Assembly (NCBI GenBank): GCA_016213735.1
Contig: JACQZU010000016.1
Coordinates: 1 to 64,000, forward strand
Length of the DNA: 64,000 nt
Direction: 5' to 3'
Source of the DNA: Acidobacteriota bacterium
GTDB lineage: Bacteria > Acidobacteriota > Holophagae > Holophagales > Holophagaceae
Both the position numbers and the translations under genes were made by a program. Positions 1 to 8,778 of the stretch are shown here, piece after piece; the first letter of the stretch is position 1, and each line of letters starts with the position of its first letter. Below the pieces are notes generated by a model. It was given only the letters and a program-made list of their open reading frames with translations. It was not told the DNA's origin and made no database searches.

Positions 1-12
1 AGTCGCGAGGCG

Positions 13-31
13 TTTCAAAGCGCCTTTGAAA
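13..31. other. Stem-loop upstream of rpsO
   Basis: An 8-bp perfect stem (tttcaaag paired with ctttgaaa, loop cgc) lies about 90 bases before the rpsO start. It could end the transcript of an unseen upstream gene or belong to an rpsO leader; rpsO leaders are autoregulatory in several bacteria. There is no T-tract, and the fold was found by eye only. Confidence 0.35.
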
Positions 32-120
32 ACAGGCGTCCAGCCTTTCCTGGACTTGGACCTCCGAGCGGTGCGGGACTGCGAGGAAGGTGACGGGTGG
101 AACCCCGAAAAGGAGCCCTC

Positions 121-390
121 ATGGCCCTGAACGTCGACCAGAAGAAGATCATCATCGAGGACTTCAAGCAGCACGAGTCCGACACCGGTTCGCCCGAGGT
201 CCAGGTGGCCCTGCTCACCCGGCGCATCAACGACCTCACCGAGCACTTCAAGGTCCACGCCAAGGACTTCCACAGCCGCCGGGGCCTCATGATCCTCGTG
301 GGCCAGCGCCGCCGCCTCCTGGACTACCTCAAGAGGAAGGACAAGGAGCGCTACGCCAAGCTCATCGAGCGCCTCGGCCTCCGTCGCTGA
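121..390 (+). CDS. rpsO: 30S ribosomal protein S15
   Basis: This gene encodes S15, a primary 16S rRNA binder of the small-subunit platform that also contacts 23S rRNA in bridge B4. The product is 89 residues, the standard family length. The family signature is visible: [16 protein letters not shown] around residues 21-36, then [21 protein letters not shown] start eight codons further upstream is open, but the ATG at 121 is preceded by aaaaggagccctc, a good ribosome binding site, and gives the canonical N-terminus MALNVDQKK. In many bacteria rpsO precedes pnp; here it is followed by structured repeats and a Nudix gene, so the usual rpsO-pnp pairing is broken. Confidence 0.98.
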   Translation: MALNVDQKKIIIEDFKQHESDTGSPEVQVALLTRRINDLTEHFKVHAKDFHSRRGLMILVGQRRRLLDYLKRKDKERYAKLIERLGLRR

Positions 391-397
391 ATATTCT

Positions 398-480
398 GTG
401 GGGGCAAACGGCGGCTTCGCCGCCTGGGCCCCCACACCCCGCGCAAAGGGCAGGCTCAGCCTGCCCTTTGCTTTTGCTCC
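398..480 (+). repeat. Structured 3' element, family 1, copy 1
   Basis: The element begins 8 bases after the rpsO stop. It has an outer stem (GTGGGGGC at 398-405 with GCCCCCAC at 428-435), an AAAC linker and an inner stem (GGCGGC / GCCGCC, loop ttc, 410-424). A separate 11-bp terminator-like hairpin follows (445-455 with 459-469, then gcttttgct). Two further copies follow directly, and a related form sits after gltD. Confidence 0.8.
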
Positions 481-482
481 GT

Positions 483-620
483 AGGGGCAAACGGCGGCTT
501 CGCCGCCTGCCTCCATCTATCGGACGCGAGGCGTCCTCCCGCGCGCCGCGCTTGCGGACATGGAGCCTCCCCACACCCCGCGCAAAGGGCAGGCTCAGCC
601 TGCCCTTTGCTTTTGCTCCG
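483..620 (+). repeat. Structured 3' element, family 1, copy 2 with insertion
   Basis: This is the same unit as copy 1, but about 58 bases (roughly 509-567) replace the right arm of the outer stem. The extra segment can itself fold: ctccat / atggag at its ends and a perfect ggacgc-gag-gcgtcc hairpin at 522-536. The downstream hairpin (584-594 with 598-608) is intact. Confidence 0.75.
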
Positions 621-702
621 TGGGGGCAAACGGCGGCTTCGCCGCCTGGGCCCCCACACCCCGCGCAAAGGGCAGGCTCAGCCTGCCCTTTGCTTTTTCT
701 CC
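621..702 (+). repeat. Structured 3' element, family 1, copy 3
   Basis: This copy is almost identical to copy 1. It ends in the strongest terminator-like hairpin of the three. Together the three copies fill most of the 391-784 gap between rpsO and the Nudix gene. Confidence 0.8.
667..699 (+). terminator. Rho-independent terminator candidate after rpsO
   Basis: An 11-bp perfect GC-rich stem (667-677 with 681-691, loop tca) is followed by gcttttt. Two similar hairpins at 445-469 and 584-608 have shorter T runs, so rpsO transcription would meet three in series. Confidence 0.6.
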
Positions 703-752
703 GAGGGAACGCCTGGGGCTTCAAGGGGGCGCCGTTCCCTCCGCTATGCTGA

Positions 753-776
753 AAAGGCCCGCGCTTGCGGGCCTTT
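753..776. other. Hairpin just before the Nudix gene
   Basis: A 10-bp perfect stem (aaaggcccgc with gcgggccttt, loop gctt) ends 8 bases before the chosen Nudix start. It may be a last terminator of the rpsO region or a 5'UTR structure. If the ATG at 746 were used instead, this hairpin would lie inside the coding region. Confidence 0.5.
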
Positions 777-784
777 CGGTGTCC

Positions 785-1471
785 ATGGATCCCCTCCCTC
801 CGCTCCCGGTCCCCCCGGACCCCAACCCCGACCGCGTGCTGGGCAGCGAGCCGCGCCTGGACGGGCCCTGGCTGCGCCTTCGCGTGGACCGCTTCGCGCA
901 CCGGCGGGGGGCCCAGGGCACCTACGTGGTGGCGGGCTTCCCCCGCAGCGCCTGCGGGGTGCTGGCCCTGGACGAGGCCGACCGCGTGGTGCTGGTGGGC
1001 CAGTGGCGCTACCCCCTGGAGCGCTACAGCTGGGAGCTGCCCGAGGGTGGCGGCGACCCCTCCGAGAGCCCCTTCGAGGCCATCCGGCGCGAGCTCCGGG
1101 AGGAGGCGGGCCTGGAGGCCCGGGCCTGGGAGCCCCTGGCCTTCTTCCACCCCAGCAACAGCACCACCGACGAGGAGGCCTTCCTCTTCCTGGCCACGCA
1201 TCTCTCCGAGGTCCCCGGCGGTCACGCCCCCGAGGCGGACGAGGAGCTGCAGCTGCGCCGGGAGCCTTTCGGGGAATGCGTGGCCCGGGCCCTGTCCGGG
1301 GAGATCACCGACAGCCTCACCGTGGCGGCCCTCCTGGCCCTCCAGGCCCGCCGGTCGGGCCTTTCCGCCGCCCTGGATCCCGCGTTGGCCGAGCGCTTCT
1401 TCCAGCGCCCCGACCAGCACCCCAGCCCCGGCCGCGCCCGCTGGGCCCGCCTCCGGGGGGAGGCCCCGTGA
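785..1471 (+). CDS. Nudix hydrolase, ADP-ribose pyrophosphatase-like
   Basis: This is predicted to hydrolyse a nucleoside diphosphate linked to another group, most likely ADP-ribose or an ADP-sugar. A full Nudix box (G-x5-E-x7-REUxEExGU) occupies residues 88-110 of 228, ending RELREEAGL, so the metal-binding glutamates are present. The preceding WELPEGG and the following FHPSNSTTDEEAFLFLA resemble the NudF/ADPRase branch. The start is uncertain: ATG 785 has no clear Shine-Dalgarno site and an in-frame ATG lies at 746. The stop overlaps the GTG of yciO by GTGA, so the two are translationally coupled. Substrate assignment is by family resemblance only. Confidence 0.87.
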   Translation: MDPLPPLPVPPDPNPDRVLGSEPRLDGPWLRLRVDRFAHRRGAQGTYVVAGFPRSACGVLALDEADRVVLVGQWRYPLERYSWELPEGGGDPSESPFEAIRRELREEAGLEARAWEPLAFFHPSNSTTDEEAFLFLATHLSEVPGGHAPEADEELQLRREPFGECVARALSGEITDSLTVAALLALQARRSGLSAALDPALAERFFQRPDQHPSPGRARWARLRGEAP

Positions 1472-2067
1472 TCCTCTCCCTGCACCCCGAGACCCCCCAA
1501 ATGCGGCATCTGGAGCGCATCGGGGAGGTCCTGCGCCAGGACGGCGTCATCGCCTACCCCACGGACACCCTCTTCGGTCTGGGCTGTCTGGCCAGCCGAA
1601 AGAAGGCGGTGGACCGCATCCAGGCCCTCAAGGGCCGGGACCCGAAGAAGCCGCTGTCCATGCTCTGCGCCGACATGGGAATGCTCTGCCGCTACGCCCG
1701 CACCCTGGACGGGCCGGCCTTCCGCACCCTCAAGCAGCTGCTCCCCGGACCCTACACCGTGGTGCTGCCCGCCAGCCGGGAGGTGCCCCGCTACCTGCAG
1801 AACAAGCAGACCGTGGGCCTGCGCATCCCCGACCACCCCTTCTGCCAGGCCCTCACCCACCTCCTGGGCGAGCCCATCCTCACCCGCAGCTACGCCCCCG
1901 TGGACACCCCCCTCAACACCTCCTGGGAGATCGAGGATGAGCTGGGCCACGCCCTGGACCTCGTGGTGGACTGCGGGCAGCCCCTGGGCGTCCCCAGCAC
2001 CGTCCTGGACATGACCGGCGAGGAGCCGGTCCTCCTTCGAGAGGGCGCGGGGCCCTGGCCCGTGTAG
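1468..2067 (+). CDS. yciO: Sua5/YciO/YrdC-family protein, YciO type
   Basis: This belongs to the fold that includes TsaC/Sua5, the threonylcarbamoyl-AMP synthases of tRNA t6A formation. The opening ILSLHPETPQ matches the YciO subgroup, whose own role is unclear. The 199-residue protein shows the signature GVIAYPTDTLFGLGC (about residues 26-40), KKPLSMLC, VGLRIPDHPF and PSTVLDM. The GTG start at 1468 is chosen because gggggagg precedes it, it overlaps the Nudix stop, and YciO proteins begin with this segment; ATG 1501 would remove it. Eroded copies of the 3' part of this gene lie at 5970-6300, 9537-9694 and 10864-10980, which makes this the only intact copy in the window. Confidence 0.88.
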   Translation: MILSLHPETPQMRHLERIGEVLRQDGVIAYPTDTLFGLGCLASRKKAVDRIQALKGRDPKKPLSMLCADMGMLCRYARTLDGPAFRTLKQLLPGPYTVVLPASREVPRYLQNKQTVGLRIPDHPFCQALTHLLGEPILTRSYAPVDTPLNTSWEIEDELGHALDLVVDCGQPLGVPSTVLDMTGEEPVLLREGAGPWPV

Positions 2068-2175
2068 GGGAGAGGCCCGCCAAGGGCGAGGGCACCCACC
2101 CTGCCCCCCTGGGATCTCCCTGAATGGTGGGCCTCCCCCCGTTTGCCAGGCCGGAGGGCCCGGTGCGCCGGTCTC

Positions 2176-3798
2176 TCAGCCCGTGGCGGTCGGAGCAACC
2201 GCGAGCACTTCGCGCACGCGCGCGAGAAGCTCGCGGTTGGCGAATGGCTTTGCCAGCACGCGGGTGCCGGGGGCCACCTCGACCTGCTCGGGGGCGTAGC
2301 CCGAGATCAGGAGGACCGGCACCCGTCCGGCCAGCCGCTGGACAAGCACGTCCCCGCGCAAACGGGGCATGACGATGTCCGCCACCACCAGCGCAATGTC
2401 CGGATGCCCGGCCAGCTGTTCCAGCGCCTCCTCACCGTCCTGGGCGAGCGTGACCCGGTATCCGGCACCTGTCAGCACGCGCTCCAGCAGCACCCGCACC
2501 GCGACATCGTCATCGGCCACCAGCAAGTGCTCGCTGCCTTCCAGACCATGCACACTGTGCACCACTCCGGGCAGGGACGCCATGTGGGCGTCCGCTTCCG
2601 GCAGGTAGATGGTGAAGCAGGTTCCCCGGCCTGGCTGCGAGTCCACTTCCACGGTCCCGCCGTGGCTGCGAACGACTCCGTCCACCACCGCCAGCCCGAG
2701 CCCGGTGCCCTTCCCGTAGGCCTTGGTGGTGAAGAAGGGGTCGAAAGCGCGACTGGAGATTTCGGGCGTCATGCCGATGCCCGTGTCCTCCACCGACAAC
2801 ATCGCCCAGCGTCGTCCGTCCCGTTCCGCCGAGTCTGCCACCAGGGTGATGGCGCCGGTGCCGGAGATGGCATCGCGTGCGTTGAGGACCAGGTTCATCA
2901 CCACCTGCTCGAGTTGGGCGGCATTGGCGAGCACTGTTCTCGGTCGGCCGCGGCGCTCAACCTGGAACGAGACGCTGGCCGGCAGCATGGATCTCAGCAT
3001 GGGCTCCAGCGCCGTCAATGCCCGGTCCAGATTCACGATCGCCCGCTCCACGGGCTGGCCCCGCGAGAACGCAAGCAACTGGCGGGTCAACCGCGCGGCC
3101 CGATCCGCCGCCGAACGCACCTCGCCGAGCAGTCCCTGAACCTTCTGTGGCTCGCCCGCGTAGGCGAGGGCAAGTTCTGTGTTGCCAATGATGGGCACCA
3201 GAATGTTGTTCAGGTCGTGCGCGACCTCCCCCGCCATCCGGCCCAGCGCCTCCAGCCGCTGCTCTCGCACCACGGACGCCTCCAGAGCCCGGTGCTTTTC
3301 CTCCACCCGCAGACGTCCGGCGACCACCGAGATGAGCGCGGCCACCTCCTCGGCGAACGCCAGTTCGTCCGGGGTGGGAAGCATGACCCCCTCGGCCGCA
3401 AAGGTGGCGATGTTGAGGCACCCCATCCGCTCACCCAGCCGGAGCATGGGGACGACGATGACGGTCCGGTTCCCGAAAACCTCCACCTGCCTCTGGTCGG
3501 CTTCCTCACACAGTCGCAGGTCCGGGAACACGAGGGTCTTATCGGCCGTCATCGCCATGGAGAGGAGCCGGTCCTTGCGCCAGTCGTGTTCGGCCATGCG
3601 TTGGTTCACCAGCTCGCGGTCGGCGACGGCGTAGCCGACGACCTCGAGCCCGACACCGCCCTCGATCGGCATCAAAAGGTAGGCACGCCGGTAGCGGGTG
3701 GCCTCCCCGAGAGCGTCCATCACGCGCTCCATCACCTCGGACAATGTCGTGGTCGCGTGGAGCTGGCGGGCCAGCGTGAGCAAAGTGGAGGATGACAT
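2176..3798 (-). CDS. Hybrid sensor histidine kinase (GAF-HisKA-HATPase-REC)
   Basis: This is a predicted cytoplasmic two-component sensor of 540 residues with no membrane segment. A GAF-like sensory region (about 15-165) leads into a HisKA domain with the phospho-accepting His near 194 (GEVAHDLNN). The ATPase domain has the N box (NLVLNARDA), a DTGIGM G1 box, FDPFFTTK and GKGTGLGLA. A receiver domain follows (acidic pocket VADDD near 428, phospho-acceptor Asp near 474 in VVADIVMP, Lys in LAKPF). There is no DNA-binding output and no partner regulator beside it, so the signal must pass on or be used by phosphorelay. It is convergent with yciO and divergent from a decayed hydrolase. Confidence 0.9.
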   Translation of the reverse strand: MSSSTLLTLARQLHATTTLSEVMERVMDALGEATRYRRAYLLMPIEGGVGLEVVGYAVADRELVNQRMAEHDWRKDRLLSMAMTADKTLVFPDLRLCEEADQRQVEVFGNRTVIVVPMLRLGERMGCLNIATFAAEGVMLPTPDELAFAEEVAALISVVAGRLRVEEKHRALEASVVREQRLEALGRMAGEVAHDLNNILVPIIGNTELALAYAGEPQKVQGLLGEVRSAADRAARLTRQLLAFSRGQPVERAIVNLDRALTALEPMLRSMLPASVSFQVERRGRPRTVLANAAQLEQVVMNLVLNARDAISGTGAITLVADSAERDGRRWAMLSVEDTGIGMTPEISSRAFDPFFTTKAYGKGTGLGLAVVDGVVRSHGGTVEVDSQPGRGTCFTIYLPEADAHMASLPGVVHSVHGLEGSEHLLVADDDVAVRVLLERVLTGAGYRVTLAQDGEEALEQLAGHPDIALVVADIVMPRLRGDVLVQRLAGRVPVLLISGYAPEQVEVAPGTRVLAKPFANRELLARVREVLAVAPTATG

Positions 3799-3863
3799 CG
3801 CGGGACAGTGTCGGATGGGCGCCCACCTCTTGCAAGCGGGGCGGCGCGCCCTGAGCGGATCTG

Positions 3864-4300
3864 ATGGCCAAGGAGGTGTTCAGCCCGCTTGGGATGAATT
3901 CCGCCACCATCAGCCGAAGCGAGTACAAGGGTCCGGTACCCTTCGGCCACCTTCGCGGTCCCGAGGGATTGGAGACGACCCGCAAGGCGCCCGTGGTGGC
4001 CAAGCTGTTCGCGCCCGCCGGCGGCGTGGTGCTGCCGGTCCGGAACTTCGCGCGTTTCGCCCTGGCCCAGGTCGATGCTCAGCGGGGGGGTGGCGCATTC
4101 CTGGGCGACCAGGTGCTGGACGTCCTTCCGGCCCTTCCTCCAGCCGAGGCGGCTGCCGTGGAAGGGGAGGTGTTCCTTGAGGGGCGAAGAGACCATCACC
4201 GCACGCCTCGCCACCTGGCCCGCGGCAGGGTTCGGCGTGGTGGTCTGCTCCAACCCGGCGACAAGGACGGCACCTGCATCGCCCCCCCGATGCCCTGAGG
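3864..4300 (+). pseudogene. Remnant of a serine hydrolase (beta-lactamase/PBP4-like)
   Basis: A stretch reading FSPLGMNSATIS, then PAGGVVLPVRNFARFALAQVDA, resembles the middle of PF00144 serine hydrolases. After about 4085 the similarity moves to another frame, where AAGFGVVVCSNPAT resembles the family's C-terminal GVVVLSN strand. The N-terminal SxxK nucleophile region is missing. I read this as a truncated, frameshifted relic. The rest of the gap, 4301-4665, shows no coding signal or clear repeat. Confidence 0.5.
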
Positions 4301-4665
4301 GCGCCTGAGCCACCTCAGATCCCGGCTCCGAAGCGTGAAGGGGGGCGCGGCCCGGGGTTGGGAGGGCCATGGCGGGCCGAAGGGACCAAGCCGTTTCAGG
4401 TGAAGGCCGTGGCGCCGAGTCTTCCGGCCGCACGCCTTGTCCCCCGCCCGAGCGCTGCCACCGGCCAGGGCCCTCCTGGGCCGGGGTGGGCGGGTCGGAG
4501 CCAGGTGGAGACAGACCGTGGCAGACATGGGAGGAGGCCCCCCGGCCGGGTGTATGACCCCCGCCGCCCCCATGGAACGAAGGGCCCGGGGACCGGGTGG
4601 GGAGGGAGGCCTTGAGTCAAACCCCTGGGGGTCTCCTCGTCTCAGGCGAGCGATCTCTCGGTTCC

Positions 4666-5802
4666 TTACCGCTTGTACGGTCTCGCAAGAGCGGCATCCC
4701 AGAGAGCCAGGGCGGGTTTGGGGCTTTCCGCGCTGTCGAGCAGGCCATCGAATTCCCAGACCCGCGCCAGTTCCTGGTCCGCCGGGGGAAGCTGGTCCAC
4801 GAGCTTGTCGAAATCCACCATCACCCAGTTCACGACGAACCCCATCCCGTGGGCCTGGGCCTGTTCAAGCAGCTGCTTGAGGTAGTGGTTCTGCAGGGCA
4901 GGCGAGCCCGGGAAGTTGTAGCCGAAGGCGGTGAAGGGCGCGGAGGGGAAGCCCGTCTCGGCGATGACCACGGGGCGGCCGGTGGAGGCGGCCATCGCCC
5001 AGGCCCCATCCAGGTAGGAGGCTGGAACCTCGGGCGCCACCCAGGGACCGTAAGGGTAGGTGCTCAACGCCAAGGCCTCGCAGTCCTGGAGCAGGTCCCG
5101 GACGGCCTGCTGCTGGAGGGCCTGTTTGCCTTGGGACTCGCTGGAGTAGCCCTGGAGGTGCTCGTACTGGACCGTGGCAAAAATGGGCAGCGCGGGGTGT
5201 TCCCGCTTGAGTTCCGTCCGCACCGAGCGGTACAGGTCCAGGTATTTGGCCCACTTCCCGGGATCCAGGCTCGCCAGCATGTTCACCTCGATGCCCAGCG
5301 CGAGGAAATCGGGTCGGAATTCCAGGAGGGCGGTCCGGCAGAAGGCGAGGAAGGCGGCCTTCACTTTGGGATCGTTCAACGCCAGCCCCGCCCATTCCGG
5401 GGGTAGGGGCGCGTGGTCCGTCTCCTGGGTCGCAAGGTCCGCAAGTCCGTCCCGGGCGATGTTCAAAGGCGTGAGGGCCAGGTAGAAGCGCTGGGAGGAA
5501 CCCGCTTCCGAGCGGACCCGGCGCCAGTTCCCCAGGACCCGGTCCGGAATGGGCTGCCCCTGGGCCATTTGGGGCCAGGGGACACCCTCCACCTGGTGGT
5601 ACACCGCCAGGTCGCAGTGGGTGCGCTTGCTCGCATACATCCGGGTGATCTGGGCAGGATCGAAGCTGGGTGGCCACTGGGAGGATCCCAGGAGGAAAGG
5701 GCGGCCGGGGGCTTCCGGCGGGGGTCCGGGGGGCTCCGGGCCTGAGCCTCCTCCGCAGGCCAGGAAGGCACTGAGAACCAAGATGGATCCAAGGGATTTC
5801 AT
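4666..5802 (-). CDS. Secreted lipoprotein with a glycoside hydrolase-like TIM barrel
   Basis: The 378-residue product has a short hydrophobic leader ending in a lipobox (SAFLAC, Cys 16), then a Gly/Pro-rich linker, so it is probably a membrane-anchored lipoprotein. The rest looks like a (beta/alpha)8 hydrolase of clan GH-A. ALGIEVNM places a candidate acid/base Glu near 172, and VIAETGFPS places a candidate nucleophile Glu near 282, the spacing expected for strands 4 and 7. DUF-type barrels and GH53 (endo-galactanase) have this layout; the substrate cannot be told. The start is supported by the leader peptide. The 89-bp repeat at 5867-5955 lies in its upstream region and may carry its promoter. 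Confidence 0.75.
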   Translation of the reverse strand: MKSLGSILVLSAFLACGGGSGPEPPGPPPEAPGRPFLLGSSQWPPSFDPAQITRMYASKRTHCDLAVYHQVEGVPWPQMAQGQPIPDRVLGNWRRVRSEAGSSQRFYLALTPLNIARDGLADLATQETDHAPLPPEWAGLALNDPKVKAAFLAFCRTALLEFRPDFLALGIEVNMLASLDPGKWAKYLDLYRSVRTELKREHPALPIFATVQYEHLQGYSSESQGKQALQQQAVRDLLQDCEALALSTYPYGPWVAPEVPASYLDGAWAMAASTGRPVVIAETGFPSAPFTAFGYNFPGSPALQNHYLKQLLEQAQAHGMGFVVNWVMVDFDKLVDQLPPADQELARVWEFDGLLDSAESPKPALALWDAALARPYKR

Positions 5803-5866
5803 GGGGGAATGTTACACCTGCGCCGTTCCGCCCTGCCCCGCGCGAGTCCATGGAAAGGAAGCGTCT

Positions 5867-5955
5867 GGCCGCGATGGGAGCCTCGGAGGGATCCAGGCAC
5901 CACCAGGTATGGTCCTGCAGGAAACGGGTCGAGTCTGAACGATGCCGGCCCCGCC
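5867..5955. repeat. 89-bp perfect direct repeat, copy 1
   Basis: This is identical to 9450-9538 (offset 3583). Weaker similarity extends about 20 bases to the left. It directly precedes the yciO relic in both places, and this copy lies 65-153 bases upstream of the lipoprotein start. Confidence 0.9.
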
Positions 5956-5969
5956 GCCAGAATGCATCT

Positions 5970-6300
5970 GCAGGTGTTGACCAGGCCCTACAGCGTGGCT
6001 CTCCCCGCCCACGAGCAGGTGCCCCTGGGCTGCGCCACGTGCAGACCGCAGGTCGGGGCCTCCCCGACGGTCCCTGCTGCCCGACCTTATCCGGACCCCA
6101 GGGGGAGCACCTCCCCACCCCGCCTACCCCACCAGGTCTCGCTCCCCAACACCTCCCCGGAGAACGGGGAGGAGCTGCGCCACGCCCTGGACCTCGGGGT
6201 GGACTGCGGCCAGCCCCGGGCGTCCCCTGCTCCGTCCTGGGCATGGCCGCCAGAGGACAGGTCCTCCTGCGCGAAGGGCCGGGGCCCTGGCCGGTCCAGG
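5970..6300 (+). pseudogene. Eroded yciO relic A
   Basis: Two blocks match yciO: 5970-6050 (weak, around the LLPGPYTVVLPASREV segment) and 6141-6299 (clear, from PLNTSW to the C-terminus PGPWPV). Frameshifts, substitutions and a missing centre rule out function. Downstream, 6300-6557 contains a degraded version of the hexamer array of relic B. The gap 5803-6819 holds no intact gene. Confidence 0.75.
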
Positions 6301-6557
6301 TGGAGGCCCTTTCGGGCAGGGGGACAGGCATGGCCCCGAGCCCGATCATGGACAAGGGCACGGACACGAGCCCTGCCCCCGCCCAAACCCGACAAGGGCA
6401 CGCAGCGACAGGGGAGGGCGCGCGGGCCTTCCAGGCGCAGCAGGGCGGAGGGGGCCTGGGCGGAGGCGCGGAAGACAGCGGCCGCTCGCGGGGGGTCCCC
6501 TGCCCTGTCCGCCGAACACCCCGGGAGTTGTCCGCCCGGGGGTGGGGGGCTTCAGGC

Positions 6558-6672
6558 TGCCGGGAGCAGCGCGACTGGAGGTCGCCTTGGCTCGCCCGTC
6601 GGGCCGGCGCGGAACACAGGGCCGCCTGCCCTGCTCCCCATCGCCCGCGCGGACCGCTCCATGACGGGGTGA
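6558..6672. repeat. Conserved 3' block of the duplicated module, copy A
   Basis: About 115 bases align without gaps to 11126-11240, at roughly 70-75% identity by eye. It closes the duplicated module (89-bp repeat, yciO relic, hexamer region, this block). Both copies read open on the minus strand with similar peptides ending PAA, but there is no start context to support a gene. Confidence 0.6.
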
Positions 6673-6819
6673 GGTGCTGGGGGCGTCGTTTCTCGGGGGA
6701 TAGCATTGTGCAGCTCCGTTGCGTCTTCCCCTGAATTCCGCAACGCCCACTCCGGTCGCGTCCCCATCGCCCGCCGCAACTCGCTCAGCGCCGGGGGAAG
6801 GTCCCGGGACCGCACCTGT

Positions 6820-8778
6820 TCAGCGAGGTTCCCGGTCCAGGCAGCCCCGCACCCGCCAAGCCAGTTCCTCGAGGTTGTAGGGCTTCGGCAGGAATTCCAC
6901 CCCCGGCTCGAGCAGGCCGTGCCGGCTGATGAGGTCCGCCGTGTATCCGGAGGTGTAGAGCACCCGCATGTTCTTGAGGCGGGACCCCAGCCGGGCGGAC
7001 AGTTCCCTTCCGTTCATGTCGGGCATGATGAGGTCGGTGACGAGGAGGTCGATGGTCCCGGCGGCGAGGGCCGCATCCAGGGCCGAGGTCCCGTCGGGGC
7101 AGGCCAACACCCGGTACCCGAGCCGGGCCAGGTATTCCTCGGCCACCCCCCGGATTCCCCCATCGTCCTCGGCCAGCAGGACCGTTTCGGACCCACCTCG
7201 GGCGGGGTGGATGGAACGAGCCCGGTGGATACCCACTGCTTCACCGATCACCCGGGGAAGGTAGATCTTGAAGGTCGTCCCGATCCCGGGTTCCGAGTAA
7301 ACGTCGATGAGGCCCTTGTTCTGCTTCAGGGCCCCGAATATGCTCGCCAGCCCCAGTCCCGTGCCTCGACCCATCTCCTTGGTCGTGAAAAAGGGTTCGA
7401 AAAGGCGGCCCATCACCTCCGGCCCCATGCCCGTCCCCGTATCCGACACCGACAACATGGCGTATTCTCCCGGGACCGCACCGGGATGCCGCTCCGCGTA
7501 GTCCTCGCCGAGGGTCACGTTGGCGGTCTCGAGGACCAGCCTGCCTCCGTCCGGCATGGCGTCCCGGGCGTTGACGGTGAGGTTGAGGATGATCTGGTCC
7601 AGCTGTCCGGGGTCGATCAGGGTGGTCCATAAACCCGGGGATCCTTTGATCGAAAGGCAGATGTCCTCCCCCAACAGGCGTCCCAGCATTCCCTCCATTC
7701 CCGCCAGCACCTGGTTCATGTCCAGCACTTTGGGCGAGATGACCTCCTTGCGGGAGAAGGCCAGAAGCTGCTTGGTGAGCATGGCGGCGCTTTCCGCCGC
7801 GCGGGCCAGGTTGTCCAGGTAAGTGGCGACCCCCGGGGTGGGCCCCAGAGCCCCACGGACCAGTTCGAGGTTCCCCAGGATGGCGGTCAGGATGTTGTTG
7901 AAATCGTGGGCCACTCCGCCCGCCAGGCGCCCGATCGACTCCATCTTCTGGGCTTGGCGAAGCTGCTCCTCGAGCTTGCGCCGTTCCGTCAGGTCGATGC
8001 CGATTCCCGCCATCATCGGCCCCTCGATCGAATCGATCCTCACTCCGGTGAGGAGGAAGGGCACGTAGGTGCCGTTCTTGTGAAGCAGCGCGCTTTCGAT
8101 GGCGTCCAACTGGACGCCGCGCTCTAGGATCCCCCGGGTGGCGTTCACGGCCATGTCGGAGGTTTCCTTCGTGGGATGCCAGTCCCCAACATAGAAGTCC
8201 CGAAGCTCATCGGGGGTGTAGCCGAGGAGGGTCTCGTGGTTGCGGTTCCAGCGCTTCAGGCGCAGGTCGGCGCCGTACAGGTAGAACACGCCGGGTAGCC
8301 CGTTGATGACCTGTTCGAAGAAGGTCCGCTCCCGCTCCAGGGCCGCTTCGACCTCTTTGCGTGCGCTGATGTCGATCGCGGTGCCGAGGTAGCCCGCCGG
8401 GGCACCGTCGGGAGTCCGCAGCGCCGTCACCGTGAGGTTGACGGTCAAGCGCTGGCCGTTTTTCCGGACGTACACCCACTCGCACTCCTCAGACGGCACC
8501 TGCCCCAGGCGCGCGATGAAGGTCTGGAATCCCGACACCTTCCGCCCGAGCTCCTTCTGCAGCCGTTCCGCCCGGGCTGCCACCTCCCGGGCCTCGTGGA
8601 ACTGGAGGACCGATTGGCCGAGGACCTCCCCTGCCGGATAGCCCAGCATCAGTTCCGCGCCGTGGCTGAACCCGGTGATCAGGCCCTCCAGGTTCGTGGC
8701 GATGAGGGCCACCCCCGTGGCGGAATCCAGGATTCTCCGGAGCTCCATCGAAGTGCCGAATCCGGTCGGGTGTTCCAT
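6820..8778 (-). CDS. Hybrid sensor histidine kinase (PAS-PAS-HisKA-HATPase-REC)
   Basis: A 652-residue soluble sensor kinase. Two PAS domains (about 10-140 and 150-265), each ending in a PAC-like [10 protein letters not shown] or [10 protein letters not shown] motif, precede a HisKA H-box with His near 291 (GGVAHDFNN). The ATPase domain shows [25 protein letters not shown] and GRGTGLGLA. The C-terminal receiver has the acidic pocket LLAEDDGG, a phospho-acceptor Asp in LLVTDLIMP and Lys in LPKPY. ATG 8778 is preceded by a very strong ggaggagggg site. There is no transmembrane helix and no adjacent regulator. The architecture is like the two large kinases at 43.8-50.3 kb, but with fewer sensor domains. 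Confidence 0.92.
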   Translation of the reverse strand: MEHPTGFGTSMELRRILDSATGVALIATNLEGLITGFSHGAELMLGYPAGEVLGQSVLQFHEAREVAARAERLQKELGRKVSGFQTFIARLGQVPSEECEWVYVRKNGQRLTVNLTVTALRTPDGAPAGYLGTAIDISARKEVEAALERERTFFEQVINGLPGVFYLYGADLRLKRWNRNHETLLGYTPDELRDFYVGDWHPTKETSDMAVNATRGILERGVQLDAIESALLHKNGTYVPFLLTGVRIDSIEGPMMAGIGIDLTERRKLEEQLRQAQKMESIGRLAGGVAHDFNNILTAILGNLELVRGALGPTPGVATYLDNLARAAESAAMLTKQLLAFSRKEVISPKVLDMNQVLAGMEGMLGRLLGEDICLSIKGSPGLWTTLIDPGQLDQIILNLTVNARDAMPDGGRLVLETANVTLGEDYAERHPGAVPGEYAMLSVSDTGTGMGPEVMGRLFEPFFTTKEMGRGTGLGLASIFGALKQNKGLIDVYSEPGIGTTFKIYLPRVIGEAVGIHRARSIHPARGGSETVLLAEDDGGIRGVAEEYLARLGYRVLACPDGTSALDAALAAGTIDLLVTDLIMPDMNGRELSARLGSRLKNMRVLYTSGYTADLISRHGLLEPGVEFLPKPYNLEELAWRVRGCLDREPR

